DNA of 64,000 nucleotides from Cyclobacteriaceae bacterium (GCA_016786585.1 JAEUUI010000026.1:46901-110900); one strand, 5' to 3'. Shown: positions 1 through 10,128, counted from the stretch's first letter. The notes: generated from the sequence alone by a model not told the origin. Program-made: numbers and translations.

Positions 1-342
1 GTGCAAGTCTTTCAAATTACGTTCCTGTATCACTGGAAAATTGTCCTTTGTGCCAACCGATTCCAGTTTGTAGAGCTGACTACCCGATTCTGATTTTGTT
101 AAACTGTCCAGTTTCTCGTTGCTGTAGTTTGGCGTAATCAGAATTATGGCTGACGATTTTTCAACGGTGCGCGCGGGATTAAGCACGAGGCAAGCGAGAG
201 AAATTACCGCAAGGAAAACAGCAGGCAGACGTAACGCGAGAAGTTTTTGTTTGCGGATAATTTCCAGCCAACTGAAAACGACAGTCAGCAGCAATGCTGC
301 AACGGCAACCCAAACCGGTGAAAAAAGTGCATTAAAGGTCAT
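1..342 (-). CDS. Membrane protein of the MoxR/BatA operon, 3' part outside the window
   Basis: An open frame starts with ATG at 342 and runs off the window edge, giving 114 codons. The visible part has two hydrophobic segments, at about residues 10-24 and 33-50, followed by a soluble stretch that begins after a Pro-Ala-Arg turn. This topology resembles the N-terminus of the membrane proteins that commonly end this Bacteroidota operon. The ATG overlaps the TGA of the upstream DUF4175-like gene (ATGA), so the two are probably translationally coupled. The soluble domain is missing, so no function can be assigned. A large periplasmic or VWA/glutamine-amidotransferase-like protein is a guess from operon position only. 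Confidence 0.7.
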   Translation of the reverse strand, partial: MTFNALFSPVWVAVAALLLTVVFSWLEIIRKQKLLALRLPAVFLAVISLACLVLNPARTVEKSSAIILITPNYSNEKLDSLTKSESGSQLYKLESVGTKDNFPVIQERNLKDLH

Positions 343-2582
343 GGCTGTCGCAACAGGTTTTGTAAAAGCGCGTTGTCGAGCTCATGAAGCGTTGAACGGT
401 TCTTACCGGCCGCGGAAGGTCGTTCAGGTAACGCAAGCCAGTATGTTTTTCGCAGCGTGATAAGATCATCATCCGAAAACTTTCCGGATGTTACAGTTTT
501 CAATGCTGTCAGGCCTTGTAACAGTGCTGGATTTTCAAGCGCAGCTTGTGCGAGTTCGCTTCCCGATGCCAGTAATTTGTTTTTCTCTCCGGGTGAAAGG
601 GTTTTATTTGACCGGCTTACGATGTCCTCAACGACTTGCAACGCTCTGGAGATGCCCGGAAAGTATTTCTCGTCAGGCGATTCATATGCGTGGCGTGCGG
701 GATTGACTTCATTTAAATCAGCGGTTAATCGCTTTTCTTCCTTGATGGGTGGAGGCTCAAAACCCGTTCGGTGAACATAAATCCGTGAATCGTTGCTGAT
801 TTCTTTCAATAATTTTAAAGCTGTGTACTGATATGGTAATGATTTTTCGGGCTCATATAACCGCAGATACAACTCTGCGTCCCACATCTGCGCAAGCGCG
901 GCTTTCAATTTCATTTTCAATGATTGATAAAAGAACGTGGCTGACTCTTCATTATCATGTTCGTGAATGAAACCTTCCAGCAGGTTTTCTTTCTTGCCAC
1001 CGTCAACGTCTTTTTTGGTTGGATCTTTTTCTTCCACCAGGTTGTGTTCGTTCTCGGTATCATGCTGGTGACCGAATTCTTTCACCATGTCAGCAGCTTT
1101 CTTGCTTTCATCATGTTCGTCTTTATCGTCAGCGGCATGAGTTTCTACAGGTCCGACTCCGGACTCGGCTTCTTCACCCAGAAACTGTCCATACCGAAGC
1201 CGTAACACTTTTTGATCGTACCCAAGCTCATTGCTTCGTGAACCAAACTCTTTTTTGGTAATCGTTTTCTTTTCACGGATCAGTTTCTCCGTATCGATGA
1301 TAATCTGACGCTGACTTCGAAAATACTCCGGCATCAGATCAACGCCCAGCCCGCCATCGGCCGTCATTACATCCTGGGCCGTATCCGGGATGGTAATGAA
1401 ATACGTTTCTGTTCTGGAGCGATTGGCTACCGGTACTTTGTTGTCGATTGCCTCTACATAGAAATAGAGCTCGTCACCGGGTTCAAGACCAAGTTTTTTT
1501 AAATCGAGGGTCTGTCGTGCGCTCAATTGCTTTCCACGAATCTCAGCCGGATTTGAAAACCGAATTTTCTCTTCGCGAAATTTTACCGATTCACCACTTC
1601 CTTTGCTAACGGTTGCAATGATGTAGGCATCTGTCAGGCCATAATCATCGAGCAGCGTAGGCTTCGCGTCAACCTGTTGTTTCGAATTGTATTCTACTTG
1701 CGTAAACTGATCAAGGTCGGCCAGCTTGATTATCGGAGCCTGATCTTTTATGATTTCGATTTTGTAGTAATCACTGCTGTGGTTTGATTCCTCCTGCCAG
1801 GCAAGCTGATAAAAACCATTCCGGTCAAGCGTGGTGCTTAATTGCCATTCATCATTTTGGTTCTTTGAAAATGACAAGGTATCACGCGAGGAGGAAACAA
1901 ATGATGCCTTTTTTATTGCTTCTGAGAATGTCAGCGTCCAGGTAACGCGACTGTTTTCCTGAACATTCAGATTGAGATTGGAGGGATTGTACGCAGCGAT
2001 GCCGGTGTAGCCCGGTGGCTGAACGAATACTTTTGCTTGTTTGATTTCAGCGGGAAGTGTAGCGGCTGGAATTGCTTTTTCAGCTCGGTTTTCGTCCCCC
2101 GTTGCTGGATTGTTTCCGGAAAGACTTAGTTGATTCTTTTGTACAACGATGCAGAGTCCAGCGGCAACAAGTGCAGCGATAAACGCGATAGCAGCATAAT
2201 TCGGGAATCGGATTTTTTGTGAAGCTGCTGTTAATTTTTTTTCTGTCTGGAACTGTTGAAGCTGAACAAGTTGCGAAAGACGCTGATCGTCCAATAGCAA
2301 TAGATCCGTGCTCGCTTTTAGTTCAGGGTAGTGTGCATTCAGGTATTTGGCAATTTCGTTCTCGCTGACAGAATTAAGTCGCAGTTGAAAAAACCGGAAC
2401 AGGAATGTTCCGATGAATCCCGCTGACGCTCCTATAATCTGCAAAATAAATTCTGCTCGTAATATGTAAAATAGGGTGGATAAAATTATCGCAACAGCAA
2501 CTGATAAAAACAATGTTTCGATCAGCCGCACGAATATATACTTGCGCTTCAATTCGGATAATATCGTGAGCCCGGTTTTCAC
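339..2582 (-). CDS. DUF4175-like membrane protein
   Basis: This 747-residue protein has two N-terminal transmembrane segments (about 22-60), a third near 149-167, and a long soluble region. Residues about 170-400 look beta-rich, with Ig-like character. The C-terminal third is helical and charged, and contains a segment dense in His, Asp and Glu (about residues 480-555, with HQHD and HEHD patches). Length and layout fit the DUF4175 proteins encoded after BatA-like genes in Bacteroidota. Their biochemical role is unknown; a membrane-anchored partner of the MoxR ATPase is likely. The start is GTG, and its GTGA overlaps the upstream stop. No alternative start close by would keep the first membrane segment. 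Confidence 0.7.
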   Translation of the reverse strand: MKTGLTILSELKRKYIFVRLIETLFLSVAVAIILSTLFYILRAEFILQIIGASAGFIGTFLFRFFQLRLNSVSENEIAKYLNAHYPELKASTDLLLLDDQRLSQLVQLQQFQTEKKLTAASQKIRFPNYAAIAFIAALVAAGLCIVVQKNQLSLSGNNPATGDENRAEKAIPAATLPAEIKQAKVFVQPPGYTGIAAYNPSNLNLNVQENSRVTWTLTFSEAIKKASFVSSSRDTLSFSKNQNDEWQLSTTLDRNGFYQLAWQEESNHSSDYYKIEIIKDQAPIIKLADLDQFTQVEYNSKQQVDAKPTLLDDYGLTDAYIIATVSKGSGESVKFREEKIRFSNPAEIRGKQLSARQTLDLKKLGLEPGDELYFYVEAIDNKVPVANRSRTETYFITIPDTAQDVMTADGGLGVDLMPEYFRSQRQIIIDTEKLIREKKTITKKEFGSRSNELGYDQKVLRLRYGQFLGEEAESGVGPVETHAADDKDEHDESKKAADMVKEFGHQHDTENEHNLVEEKDPTKKDVDGGKKENLLEGFIHEHDNEESATFFYQSLKMKLKAALAQMWDAELYLRLYEPEKSLPYQYTALKLLKEISNDSRIYVHRTGFEPPPIKEEKRLTADLNEVNPARHAYESPDEKYFPGISRALQVVEDIVSRSNKTLSPGEKNKLLASGSELAQAALENPALLQGLTALKTVTSGKFSDDDLITLRKTYWLALPERPSAAGKNRSTLHELDNALLQNLLRQP

Positions 2583-3685
2583 TGTTTGCGATAGAATGCC
2601 AAAACTCTTTCTATTATGAACAGCACAACGATCGAAAGAAGTAAATATTTGTCAATGGAGATGCCTGCCGTTGTAGTGGTGGCAACTTCGGAGGATTCGT
2701 TTGTGCTCCACACCAACTCATTTGGCACGGTAACATTGCCCGCCTGAAGTTGTGCACGGATCTGCTGGTTGAAGAACATGGTTGCTAATTCGATAGCGAG
2801 ATGCTCATCGACTGCGTTCTCTTCGTTCAGACGCTTCGTCAATAGCCAACGGTCTTTATTTTCCTGAGTGATCAGTTGATTTGAAACACCCTGTTTTAAA
2901 ATCAACACTTTGCCAGATGATGGTGCATGCTTGTCTGATAGCCAGATCAACCACGCATTGTTACCAGGCGCAAAATTATCGACAAGTATTTCGTCCACGG
3001 AAATTTTTCCCGGTACAATTGACGTGATTGCCGCAAGTGCTGCTGACATGATTTTTTTGTCGCGAATAAAATCCGGATCGTACGCAAGCGTGACATGTAT
3101 TGGCTGAAGATTCTCGGCTAAACTTGTTTTGTCGCCTGTGTTGAGGTTCTCAGGGTATGTAATCCATTGAATGTTGGCCGGAAGCCCAGCTCGCTTTCCT
3201 TTAAACCCTGTTAATTCGTTACGCGCAAATACAATTGCCCGGACATTCCGTGTCGCCAGATCTTCACTTAATGCGAAGTAGTCCGGGGTGACACCGGTCT
3301 GCTGTTGTATTTCAGGAAAGCCGGGTGAAAGTTCCCGTAAGGCGTAACCATTTTTTTGAAGTGAGTCCAGAACGGGTTTTAATGAAGTATTTTGTTCAAG
3401 GCCTTGTTCGACAACTGCCCATTTCGCAGCGTCTTTTGAAATCTCTCCCGGCCATAGCATGCCTGCCAGGAACAGTGTCAGCATTAAAATGAGTGTACTC
3501 CTGACGATTAGTAATGCTACTTCATTTAACCGAATGCTGCTGAATTTACTGGTAGACGTTTCGCTTAAAAAGCGAATGCTGCCCACGCGGATAACCGGAC
3601 CTTCTTTCCGGCTCAGCAAGTGGATCGCCACCGGAATCGAGAGCGCGGATAGCCCCCACAGCCATATCGGATTCAGTAAGCTCAT
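2579..3685 (-). CDS. BatA-like protein with N-terminal aerotolerance-regulator domain
   Basis: The first 80 residues contain the paired membrane segments and the PIxxHLLSR-type motif of the BatA N-terminal domain (PF07584). The middle, about residues 85-330, is a soluble periplasmic-type domain without a clear VWA MIDAS motif. A last membrane helix lies near residues 345-362. In this family the protein works with a MoxR ATPase and a DUF58 protein in an envelope assembly or stress system whose substrate is unknown. The ATG overlaps the stop of the DUF58 gene (ATGA), and the stop overlaps the next GTG. The gene name batA would overstate what the sequence shows. Confidence 0.75.
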   Translation of the reverse strand: MSLLNPIWLWGLSALSIPVAIHLLSRKEGPVIRVGSIRFLSETSTSKFSSIRLNEVALLIVRSTLILMLTLFLAGMLWPGEISKDAAKWAVVEQGLEQNTSLKPVLDSLQKNGYALRELSPGFPEIQQQTGVTPDYFALSEDLATRNVRAIVFARNELTGFKGKRAGLPANIQWITYPENLNTGDKTSLAENLQPIHVTLAYDPDFIRDKKIMSAALAAITSIVPGKISVDEILVDNFAPGNNAWLIWLSDKHAPSSGKVLILKQGVSNQLITQENKDRWLLTKRLNEENAVDEHLAIELATMFFNQQIRAQLQAGNVTVPNELVWSTNESSEVATTTTAGISIDKYLLLSIVVLFIIERVLAFYRKQ

Positions 3686-4572
3686 CGCAAAAGCTGTTTA
3701 CGGGCTTTTAAGAAATCGCGTAACGTATTCTCAACCGGACTGTCTAATGTTACGAGTGTATAGCTGATACTTTTTTCAAGCAGCGCGGCACGTACGGTGT
3801 TGATCCAGTCATCAACCAGTCTTACATATTCTTTCTGTTTCACGGCTGTGTCAACCTTAACGCGCGCACCGGTCTCGAGATCCTCAAACGTATAGGCGCC
3901 TTCGTAGGAGAGATCATGTTCCGATTTTCCCATCAAGTGGAAAACAATCACTTCATTACGTGATGTTTTCAGTCGTGAGATAAATGAAAGTAAATCTTTG
4001 TCACGGTCATACAGATCGGTAACAAAAACGATCATTTCCTTACCGGTATGATCGATCAGTGCTTCCGTTTTTTGACCCCACTGGCCTTCACTTTTTAACT
4101 GAATCAATGCGTTCACAAACCGCATGAACTGCTGATTCTCAAAACGTGCTTGCACAACTTCCGGATGCAGGTCATTAATTCCATACAGCCCGATGGCGTC
4201 CGATTGTTTTCGGGCGAGATACGCAAGCGCAGCTGTCATTACTTTAGCGTAGTGAAGCTTGCTCAATCCATTTTCAGAATAGCTCATCGAATGACTCGCG
4301 TCTACAATGAACTTGATCGTGATATTGGTTTCAATCTCCGATAGCTTCACAAAGTAGCGTTCGCTTCGCGCATACATTTTCCAGTCGAGCAGCCGAAGGT
4401 CGTCACCCGGTTCATATCCGCGATACTGACTGAATTCCTGACCGATCCCAATGGATTGACTACGATTGTTTCCGCTGATAAATCCTTCCACTATAATACG
4501 CGCGATCAGTTCAAGACCATTTACGGTATTGATCACTTCAGGCTTGAACAGATCTTTCAGTTGTGGATTCAA
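3682..4572 (-). CDS. DUF58 protein with VWA-like fold
   Basis: This 296-residue cytoplasmic protein carries the DUF58 signature around residues 49-66 (YRGYEPGDD followed by DW) and a DxSxS metal-site motif at 91-95 (DASHS), as in von Willebrand factor A folds. DUF58 proteins accompany MoxR ATPases and are thought to present or hold their substrates. The best start is TTG at 4572, embedded in TTGA with the stop of moxR. The first residues (NPQLKDLF, then a conserved ELxAR..VEGF segment) match the family N-terminus, which supports TTG over a later codon. It is the third gene of the coupled operon. Confidence 0.85.
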   Translation of the reverse strand: MNPQLKDLFKPEVINTVNGLELIARIIVEGFISGNNRSQSIGIGQEFSQYRGYEPGDDLRLLDWKMYARSERYFVKLSEIETNITIKFIVDASHSMSYSENGLSKLHYAKVMTAALAYLARKQSDAIGLYGINDLHPEVVQARFENQQFMRFVNALIQLKSEGQWGQKTEALIDHTGKEMIVFVTDLYDRDKDLLSFISRLKTSRNEVIVFHLMGKSEHDLSYEGAYTFEDLETGARVKVDTAVKQKEYVRLVDDWINTVRAALLEKSISYTLVTLDSPVENTLRDFLKARKQLLR

Positions 4573-5582
4573 GGCATTTGCTTGGTTGATGCTTTGATGT
4601 TTTCCAGCAGGTGTGTAACCACATTCGGTGCTTTAATGCCTTCGGCTTCTGCACGGAAGTTCGTGAGAATGCGGTGACGCAACACGGGCATCGCTACCGC
4701 ACGGATATCATCGACTGTAACGGAGAAGTTTCCGTTCATGAATGCGCGGGCCTTTGCCGTAAGAATCATAGCCTGGCCGGCACGCGGCCCCGATCCCCAG
4801 CTGACCCAATCCTTCACATAGTTTACATCGGTTTGCTCCGGTCGGGTAGAACGCACTAAACGGCTCACGTAGTCGACTAAATCTTCATTGATATGAACAT
4901 CCCGCACAAGCTTCTGCGCAGCAAGCAGCTGATTGCCATCAATCACTTTGCTGATCTTTTCTTTCTTGCTGCCGGTTGTGCTGGATAAAATGGTTCGCTC
5001 ATGTTCGGCAGTAGGGTAGCTGATCTTGATGTACAACAGGAAACGGTCGAGCTGTGCTTCCGGTAACGGAAACGTTCCTGCTTGTTCGATCGGATTTTGT
5101 GTTGCAAGAATGAAGAATGGCCGGTCGAGTGTGTGGGTAACACCGCCATATGTCACTTCAAATTCCTGCATGGCTTCCAGTAAAGCCGATTGTGTTTTGG
5201 GTGATGTGCGGTTGATCTCATCCGCAAGAATTATATTCGAGAAAATCGGGCCTTTGTTGAATTTGAAAAACCGTTTCCCGGTCGAATGATCTTCTTCCAG
5301 AATTTCAGTTCCGATGATGTCGGATGGCATCAAATCGGGTGTGAACTGAATTCGTCTGAATTTTAAGTCCACGGCCTCGGCAAGTGTCCGGATCATCAGC
5401 GTTTTCGCAAGACCGGGAACACCTTCCAGCAACGCGTGGCCGCCTGCCAGAAATGTAATAAGCAGTTGCTCGATGGTTTCATCCTGGCCAACAATCACTT
5501 TGCCGATCTCTCTTTTCAGATCCGCCAGCTGGCTGATGATCTGCTGCACCGATTGTTCTGTTTTCTGTAGTTCGTTGTTCAT
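4569..5582 (-). CDS. MoxR-type AAA+ ATPase
   Basis: This 337-residue AAA_3/MoxR ATPase has Walker A GVPGLAKT at 54-61, Walker B LADEIN near 119-124, and sensor region ATQNP near 158-162. The length is normal for the family. MoxR ATPases act as chaperone-like ATPases in the assembly of metalloenzymes or envelope complexes, usually with VWA-domain partners. Here the partners are the coupled DUF58 and BatA-like genes. The start is ATG. The preceding DUF4159 gene ends nine bases upstream, so all six genes can be read from one transcript. Confidence 0.92.
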   Translation of the reverse strand: MNNELQKTEQSVQQIISQLADLKREIGKVIVGQDETIEQLLITFLAGGHALLEGVPGLAKTLMIRTLAEAVDLKFRRIQFTPDLMPSDIIGTEILEEDHSTGKRFFKFNKGPIFSNIILADEINRTSPKTQSALLEAMQEFEVTYGGVTHTLDRPFFILATQNPIEQAGTFPLPEAQLDRFLLYIKISYPTAEHERTILSSTTGSKKEKISKVIDGNQLLAAQKLVRDVHINEDLVDYVSRLVRSTRPEQTDVNYVKDWVSWGSGPRAGQAMILTAKARAFMNGNFSVTVDDIRAVAMPVLRHRILTNFRAEAEGIKAPNVVTHLLENIKASTKQMP

Positions 5583-5591
5583 AAAAATTTA

Positions 5592-6218
5592 TCAGGCGGT
5601 TAGTGCATACATAATGATGTTTACACTGAACCGCGTATTATCAATTCTGTAAAACCGTTTATTTCTGAAATCGTAATCCCATTCGCATCCGTAATCTTTG
5701 TTGCTGTACAGTACTGCTATTTTTCCGTTGATCTCGATTGCTTTCAGATAGTCGTGGATCAGGTCGTCACCCCAGCCGTTAAGCTCTTGTGAGGTTGCGG
5801 GAGGGCCATCGAACTTGAAGAACGTTGAATAGATCGGATGAGTCTTTGGGATTTTTTTCAACGCCCCGGAACCGAAACATCGTTCCATCTGGGCTTCGAA
5901 CGACTTGGCAAACAATCCGTCAATATCATGGTTGCAGTCGTCTACAAAAACGAACCCGCCATTATTCACATACTTCTCGAAGTTGGTCCTTTCCTGCGCG
6001 GTAAACTCCACCAGCTTATGACCGCTCAGGTAACAAAACGGGCAACTGAAAATTGCATCGGAACTGAGCGACACAATGTTTTCCTGGGTATCGACCGGCA
6101 GGGTAGTGTACTCAACCAGGGAATTCAACACATTCGAGGGCATCCGCTGGTCAACATCCCAGTCACCCGACTCGTACTGCAGGCGGGTGAAGAAAAATTT
6201 ATTCTGGCGGGCGTCCAT
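5592..6218 (-). CDS. DUF4159 family protein
   Basis: The protein is about 208 residues and matches DUF4159 in general pattern: an FTRLQY..GDW opening, an FSCPFCYLSGH segment, a GGFVFVDDCN strand-turn motif and a final NTRF..NIIMYALT segment. DUF4159 domains resemble the glutamine-amidotransferase-like fold and often occur with MoxR/BatA genes. A 55-codon longer frame exists, but its extra part overlaps the divergent promoter region and lacks family character, so ATG at 6218 is preferred. There is no obvious signal peptide with this start; many relatives are exported. It is the first gene of the operon. Confidence 0.75.
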   Translation of the reverse strand: MDARQNKFFFTRLQYESGDWDVDQRMPSNVLNSLVEYTTLPVDTQENIVSLSSDAIFSCPFCYLSGHKLVEFTAQERTNFEKYVNNGGFVFVDDCNHDIDGLFAKSFEAQMERCFGSGALKKIPKTHPIYSTFFKFDGPPATSQELNGWGDDLIHDYLKAIEINGKIAVLYSNKDYGCEWDYDFRNKRFYRIDNTRFSVNIIMYALTA

Positions 6219-6450
6219 AAAAATCCGATGACAAGGTGAGGGTTTTGGTTTGCCCCAACCAGTAAATTTATACAGGCGGATTTGATTAAAACAGCAAAAC
6301 AGCCGTTGTGTAAAATAAAAAATCGGGACTTGGTGAATAGTCGTGCCAACGTTATCCGCTGTTGTGATTATAGTACCGTTCACACCTGATTTTGGTCATG
6401 TTGCAGGCAGAATCGGGCAAGTAACTTTCGTTCACAAGTTCGACATTTCC

Positions 6451-8079
6451 ATGCTTCAGTTACTGAGTGAATCGCCTTTACTTTTGCTTTTTCTGGTGTT
6501 GGCTATCGGTGCACCCCTTGGGAAAATAAAGCTTGCGGGCGTTAACATCGGTATCACGGCTATTCTGTTTACGGGTCTCGCATTTGGAGCCTTGTCGCCC
6601 GACATTAAACTACCGGCCATCGTATATGAAATAGGCCTTGTGCTGTTTATCTATTGCATCGGTATTTCAAGTGGAGAGCAATTCTTCGGGAATTTGAAAC
6701 GGAAAGGTTTGCGTGAAAACGGGCTGGCATTGGGTTCGGTTATTTTGGCGTGCTCGCTTATCTTATTGGTTTCCGTAATCTTTTCGTTTAAGGCTTCTTA
6801 TCTCGTTGGAATTTTTTCCGGTAGTCTCACGAACACGCCCTCACTCGCTGCCTCGCTGGAGTTTATTAAAGCAACTACTCCCGTGAACCTGATTGAGCGG
6901 GCACTGGCAGAGCCGGTCGTTGCGTACTCTGTATGTTATCCGATGGGTGTTATCGGAATGATTCTCGCTATTCTTTTATTCCAGCGACTGTTCAAAACTT
7001 CACTAAAGGCAAGTGTTCAGGTTCAGGATGCCGACAAGCTAACGAATGCAACCGTTGTTGTTTTGAATGAACAACTGGCCGGCAGGGAAGTAGGTGAAAT
7101 CATCACGGCCAATCGCCTCAATGTTGTTTTCGGAAGGATTAGCCGTGGTGGCAAGTCTTTCATTGCACAAACTCATACGCGGCTCGAAAAGGGTGACCTG
7201 ATGACGATAGTTGGTAAGCCCGCTCAAATCGAGCATGCCACGAACGTGTTGGGTGAGCGCAGCAACGTCAGCCTCGAGATCGATCACCAGCAACTCGATG
7301 TACGAAGGATTTTTGTTTCCAATCATGATCTGGTCGGCCAAACACTCAAAGACCTGAACCTGCCGCATACGATGGGGATCATCATTACCCGCATCCGCAG
7401 AGGCGACAGCGATATTCTTCCAAATGCTGAAACAACGCTGCAGTTCGGTGATCGCGTTCGCGTACTGACGGCACGTAATGAAATGATCTCGGCCAGCAAA
7501 TTTTTTGGCGACAGTTATGCCGCGCAAAGTGAGGTTGATATTCTAACGCTCGGGCTTGGAGTAGCAATCGGTTTTTTTCTGGGTATGATACCCATCCCGT
7601 TACCGGGCGGACTTGTACTCAAACTCGGTATTGCAGGCGGACCGTTGATTGTAGCGTTAATCCTTGGGTCAGTCAATCGGGTTGGTAAACTGGTTTTTGT
7701 GATGCCTTACAGTGCGAACAATACAATCCGCCAATTCGGACTTGTACTATTTTTGGCGGGAATTGGTACCCGGTCAGGCTTCGCTTTTCGCGAAACAATC
7801 GCTCACAGTGATCAGGGCATAAATTTCTTTTTGATCGGTTCGCTGATCACGGTATTTATCGGATTCTTCTTTCTGTTTGTCGGGCATCGCGTGTTAAAAA
7901 TTTCGTTTCCGCGACTGGCCGGAATGTTGGCCGGATTGCAAACTCAGCCTGCGGTACTGGCGTTTGTAAACGATCAGGCAAAAAGTGAGCAACCCAATAT
8001 TGGTTACTCTTCTGTTTTTCCGATCGCGACCTTATCAAAAATTATTCTTGCGCAGATTCTGCTTACGCTGCTCGCATAA
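6451..8079 (+). CDS. AspT/YidE-type transporter with two RCK-C (TrkA-C) domains
   Basis: This 542-residue membrane protein has an internal duplication: about five transmembrane segments (residues 8-180), two cytosolic TrkA-C domains (about 190-360), then a second set of membrane segments (about 370-540). The order is that of the aspartate:alanine exchanger AspT and the YidE/YbjL family. The substrate cannot be read from the sequence; an organic acid or amino acid is likely. GTG at 6343 would add 36 residues that look untranslated and overlap the divergent upstream region. ATG at 6451 starts just before the first hydrophobic helix. It lies upstream of pckG on the same strand, with a 183-bp gap and a hairpin between them. 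Confidence 0.82.
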   Translation: MLQLLSESPLLLLFLVLAIGAPLGKIKLAGVNIGITAILFTGLAFGALSPDIKLPAIVYEIGLVLFIYCIGISSGEQFFGNLKRKGLRENGLALGSVILACSLILLVSVIFSFKASYLVGIFSGSLTNTPSLAASLEFIKATTPVNLIERALAEPVVAYSVCYPMGVIGMILAILLFQRLFKTSLKASVQVQDADKLTNATVVVLNEQLAGREVGEIITANRLNVVFGRISRGGKSFIAQTHTRLEKGDLMTIVGKPAQIEHATNVLGERSNVSLEIDHQQLDVRRIFVSNHDLVGQTLKDLNLPHTMGIIITRIRRGDSDILPNAETTLQFGDRVRVLTARNEMISASKFFGDSYAAQSEVDILTLGLGVAIGFFLGMIPIPLPGGLVLKLGIAGGPLIVALILGSVNRVGKLVFVMPYSANNTIRQFGLVLFLAGIGTRSGFAFRETIAHSDQGINFFLIGSLITVFIGFFFLFVGHRVLKISFPRLAGMLAGLQTQPAVLAFVNDQAKSEQPNIGYSSVFPIATLSKIILAQILLTLLA

Positions 8080-8121
8080 TTATCTGATGCTTTCTTCTCT
8101 TGTTTTTGACCGTTGACCAAA

Positions 8122-8156
8122 CTGTTAACCTGATTCTTGTCAGGTTTTGATAACAG
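8122..8156 (+). terminator. Hairpin between transporter and pckG, possible weak terminator
   Basis: Arms AACCTGA (8127-8133) and TCAGGTT (8140-8146) pair perfectly around a 6-nt loop. Outer arms CTGTTA and TAACAG (8122-8127, 8151-8156) extend the helix across a TTGA bulge. Only a short T-run follows, so termination may be partial, or the structure may have another regulatory role. Confidence 0.4.
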
Positions 8157-8262
8157 CTATTTTATGCAAACGATTTTATGATATAAAATTGAAGCTTCGA
8201 AAGTCGACTATGTTCCTGATGGTGTATGACGAAACTCATATTAACTCATCGCATGCGCATGT

Positions 8263-10122
8263 ATGTTTACAGAAACTATCACGGATATGAAAACCAATCA
8301 TCAGGAACTAAAAAATTGGGTAGCGGAGATCAAGGATCTTACAACTCCCGAAGAAGTAATTTGGTGTGATGGTTCCCAGGAACAATATGACGATTTGTGT
8401 GCTCAGCTGGTTGCGAAAGGAACTTTTATCAAGCTAAATGAAACGAAACGACCAAATTCATTCGCTTGTTTTTCCGACCCAAGCGATGTGGCACGGGTGG
8501 AAGACCGCACGTTCATCTGCAGTCGTAAAAAGGAAAATGCCGGCCCTACCAACAACTGGAAAGATCCACGCGAAATGAAAGCCGAGCTCGAGCCGGTGCT
8601 GCGCGGCAGCATGAAGGGAAGGAAGATGTATGTGATTCCTTTCAGTATGGGCCCCGTGGGTTCACCCATGTCACAGATCGGTGTGCAGATAACGGATTCT
8701 GAATACTGCGTTGTTAACATGTTCATCATGACGCGTGCGGGCGACCGTGTGCTGAAGGTGTTAGGGGATAAAGGGAGCTTTGTGAAATGTTTGCATACCG
8801 TTGGCGCGCCACTGCAACCCGGACAGCAGGATGTAAAATGGCCATGCAACCCAACCTTGAAATACATTGTTCATTATCCTGAAGAGCGGTCTATCGTTAG
8901 CTACGGCTCCGGGTACGGTGGTAACGCGTTGCTCGGTAAGAAATGTTTTGCGTTACGCATCGCATCCACGATGGCGCAGGAAGAGGGCTGGCTTGCTGAA
9001 CACATGCTGATCATGGGCGTGGAAGATCCGCAGGGAGAAAAAACATATCTCGCAGCGGCATTCCCAAGCGCATGCGGTAAAACAAACTTTGCGATGCTTA
9101 TTCCACCCAAAGAGTTCAACGACTGGAAAATCACAACAATTGGTGACGACATTGCCTGGATAAGACCCGGAAAAGACGGTCAGCTCTTTGCCATTAATCC
9201 GGAAGCAGGATACTTCGGAGTCGCTCCGGGAACAAATGAAACAACAAACCCGAATGCCATCCGGTCAATCGCGCGCAACACAATTTTTACCAATGTTGGT
9301 GTTACACCCGATGGCGATGTGTGGTGGGAAGGTCTCACCAAAGAAGTACCAAAAGATATCATCGGATGGAACGGTAAGAAATGGGATCCTGCCAGCGGTA
9401 AACCTGTTGCGCACCCGAATTCACGATTCACAGCTCCGGCCAGTCAGAACCCTTGTCTTGATGATCAGGTTGAGAACCCTAATGGCGTTCCGATCAGTGC
9501 ATTTATTTTTGGGGGAAGAAGAAGCACAACTGTTCCGCTGGTTTATCAGGCCATCAACTGGAGCTATGGCATCTATGCAGCTTCTACCATGGGTTCTGAA
9601 ACGACTGCTGCGGCCTTCGGTGAACAGGGAAAGGTGAGAAGAGACCCGTTTGCCATGTTGCCGTTCTGTGGCTATCACATGGCAGATTACTTCAATCACT
9701 GGTTGCAATTCGGGCGTGACCTGCCTGCACCTCCGCGCATCTTCAACGTGAACTGGTTCCGTAAAGATGAAAAAGGAAACTTCCTGTGGCCGGGATTTGG
9801 CGACAACATGCGGATTCTGAAATGGATCATTCAGCGTGTTAAAGGAAAAGCTTCCGCGGTGGAGAGCCCGATCGGGTGGATGCCGCACTACAGCGACATC
9901 GACTGGAGTGGACTTGACACGTTTTCCAAGAAACAGTTTGACGACATCATGATGATTGATCGCGAAGCATGGAAACAGGAGTTGCTGTCTCATGCTGAAC
10001 TGTTCGAACGGATGTACGACAAACTGCCGAAGGAGTACATTTTTATGCGTGAGTTGATGCTCTCAGGCTTGTGGCGTTCCAAAGAGCAATGGAAACTTGA
10101 ACCCGAAGCGGAATACGCTTGA
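8263..10122 (+). CDS. pckG: Phosphoenolpyruvate carboxykinase (GTP)
   Basis: This 619-residue enzyme converts oxaloacetate and GTP to phosphoenolpyruvate, CO2 and GDP (EC 4.1.1.32), the first committed step of gluconeogenesis, in the cytoplasm. The GTP-type family is clear from the P-loop FPSACGKT at 267-274 with its reactive cysteine, the metal-binding TIGDD at 292-296, and the [11 protein letters not shown] region near 63-73. The length is typical. Two ATGs are possible (8263 and 8287), and both lie before the conserved region. It is alone in its unit, followed by a strong bidirectional terminator shared with the convergent tldE gene. Confidence 0.96.
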   Translation: MFTETITDMKTNHQELKNWVAEIKDLTTPEEVIWCDGSQEQYDDLCAQLVAKGTFIKLNETKRPNSFACFSDPSDVARVEDRTFICSRKKENAGPTNNWKDPREMKAELEPVLRGSMKGRKMYVIPFSMGPVGSPMSQIGVQITDSEYCVVNMFIMTRAGDRVLKVLGDKGSFVKCLHTVGAPLQPGQQDVKWPCNPTLKYIVHYPEERSIVSYGSGYGGNALLGKKCFALRIASTMAQEEGWLAEHMLIMGVEDPQGEKTYLAAAFPSACGKTNFAMLIPPKEFNDWKITTIGDDIAWIRPGKDGQLFAINPEAGYFGVAPGTNETTNPNAIRSIARNTIFTNVGVTPDGDVWWEGLTKEVPKDIIGWNGKKWDPASGKPVAHPNSRFTAPASQNPCLDDQVENPNGVPISAFIFGGRRSTTVPLVYQAINWSYGIYAASTMGSETTAAAFGEQGKVRRDPFAMLPFCGYHMADYFNHWLQFGRDLPAPPRIFNVNWFRKDEKGNFLWPGFGDNMRILKWIIQRVKGKASAVESPIGWMPHYSDIDWSGLDTFSKKQFDDIMMIDREAWKQELLSHAELFERMYDKLPKEYIFMRELMLSGLWRSKEQWKLEPEAEYA

Positions 10123-10128
10123 TCATAA

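Noticed and set aside
6343..6450. GTG-started N-terminal extension of the AspT-like transporter
   Set aside because: The 36 extra residues lie in the divergent promoter region and precede the natural first helix, which begins right after ATG at 6451.
9421..9993. 190-codon frame antisense to pckG
   Set aside because: It is a shadow of a strongly conserved enzyme on the other strand and has no domain features.
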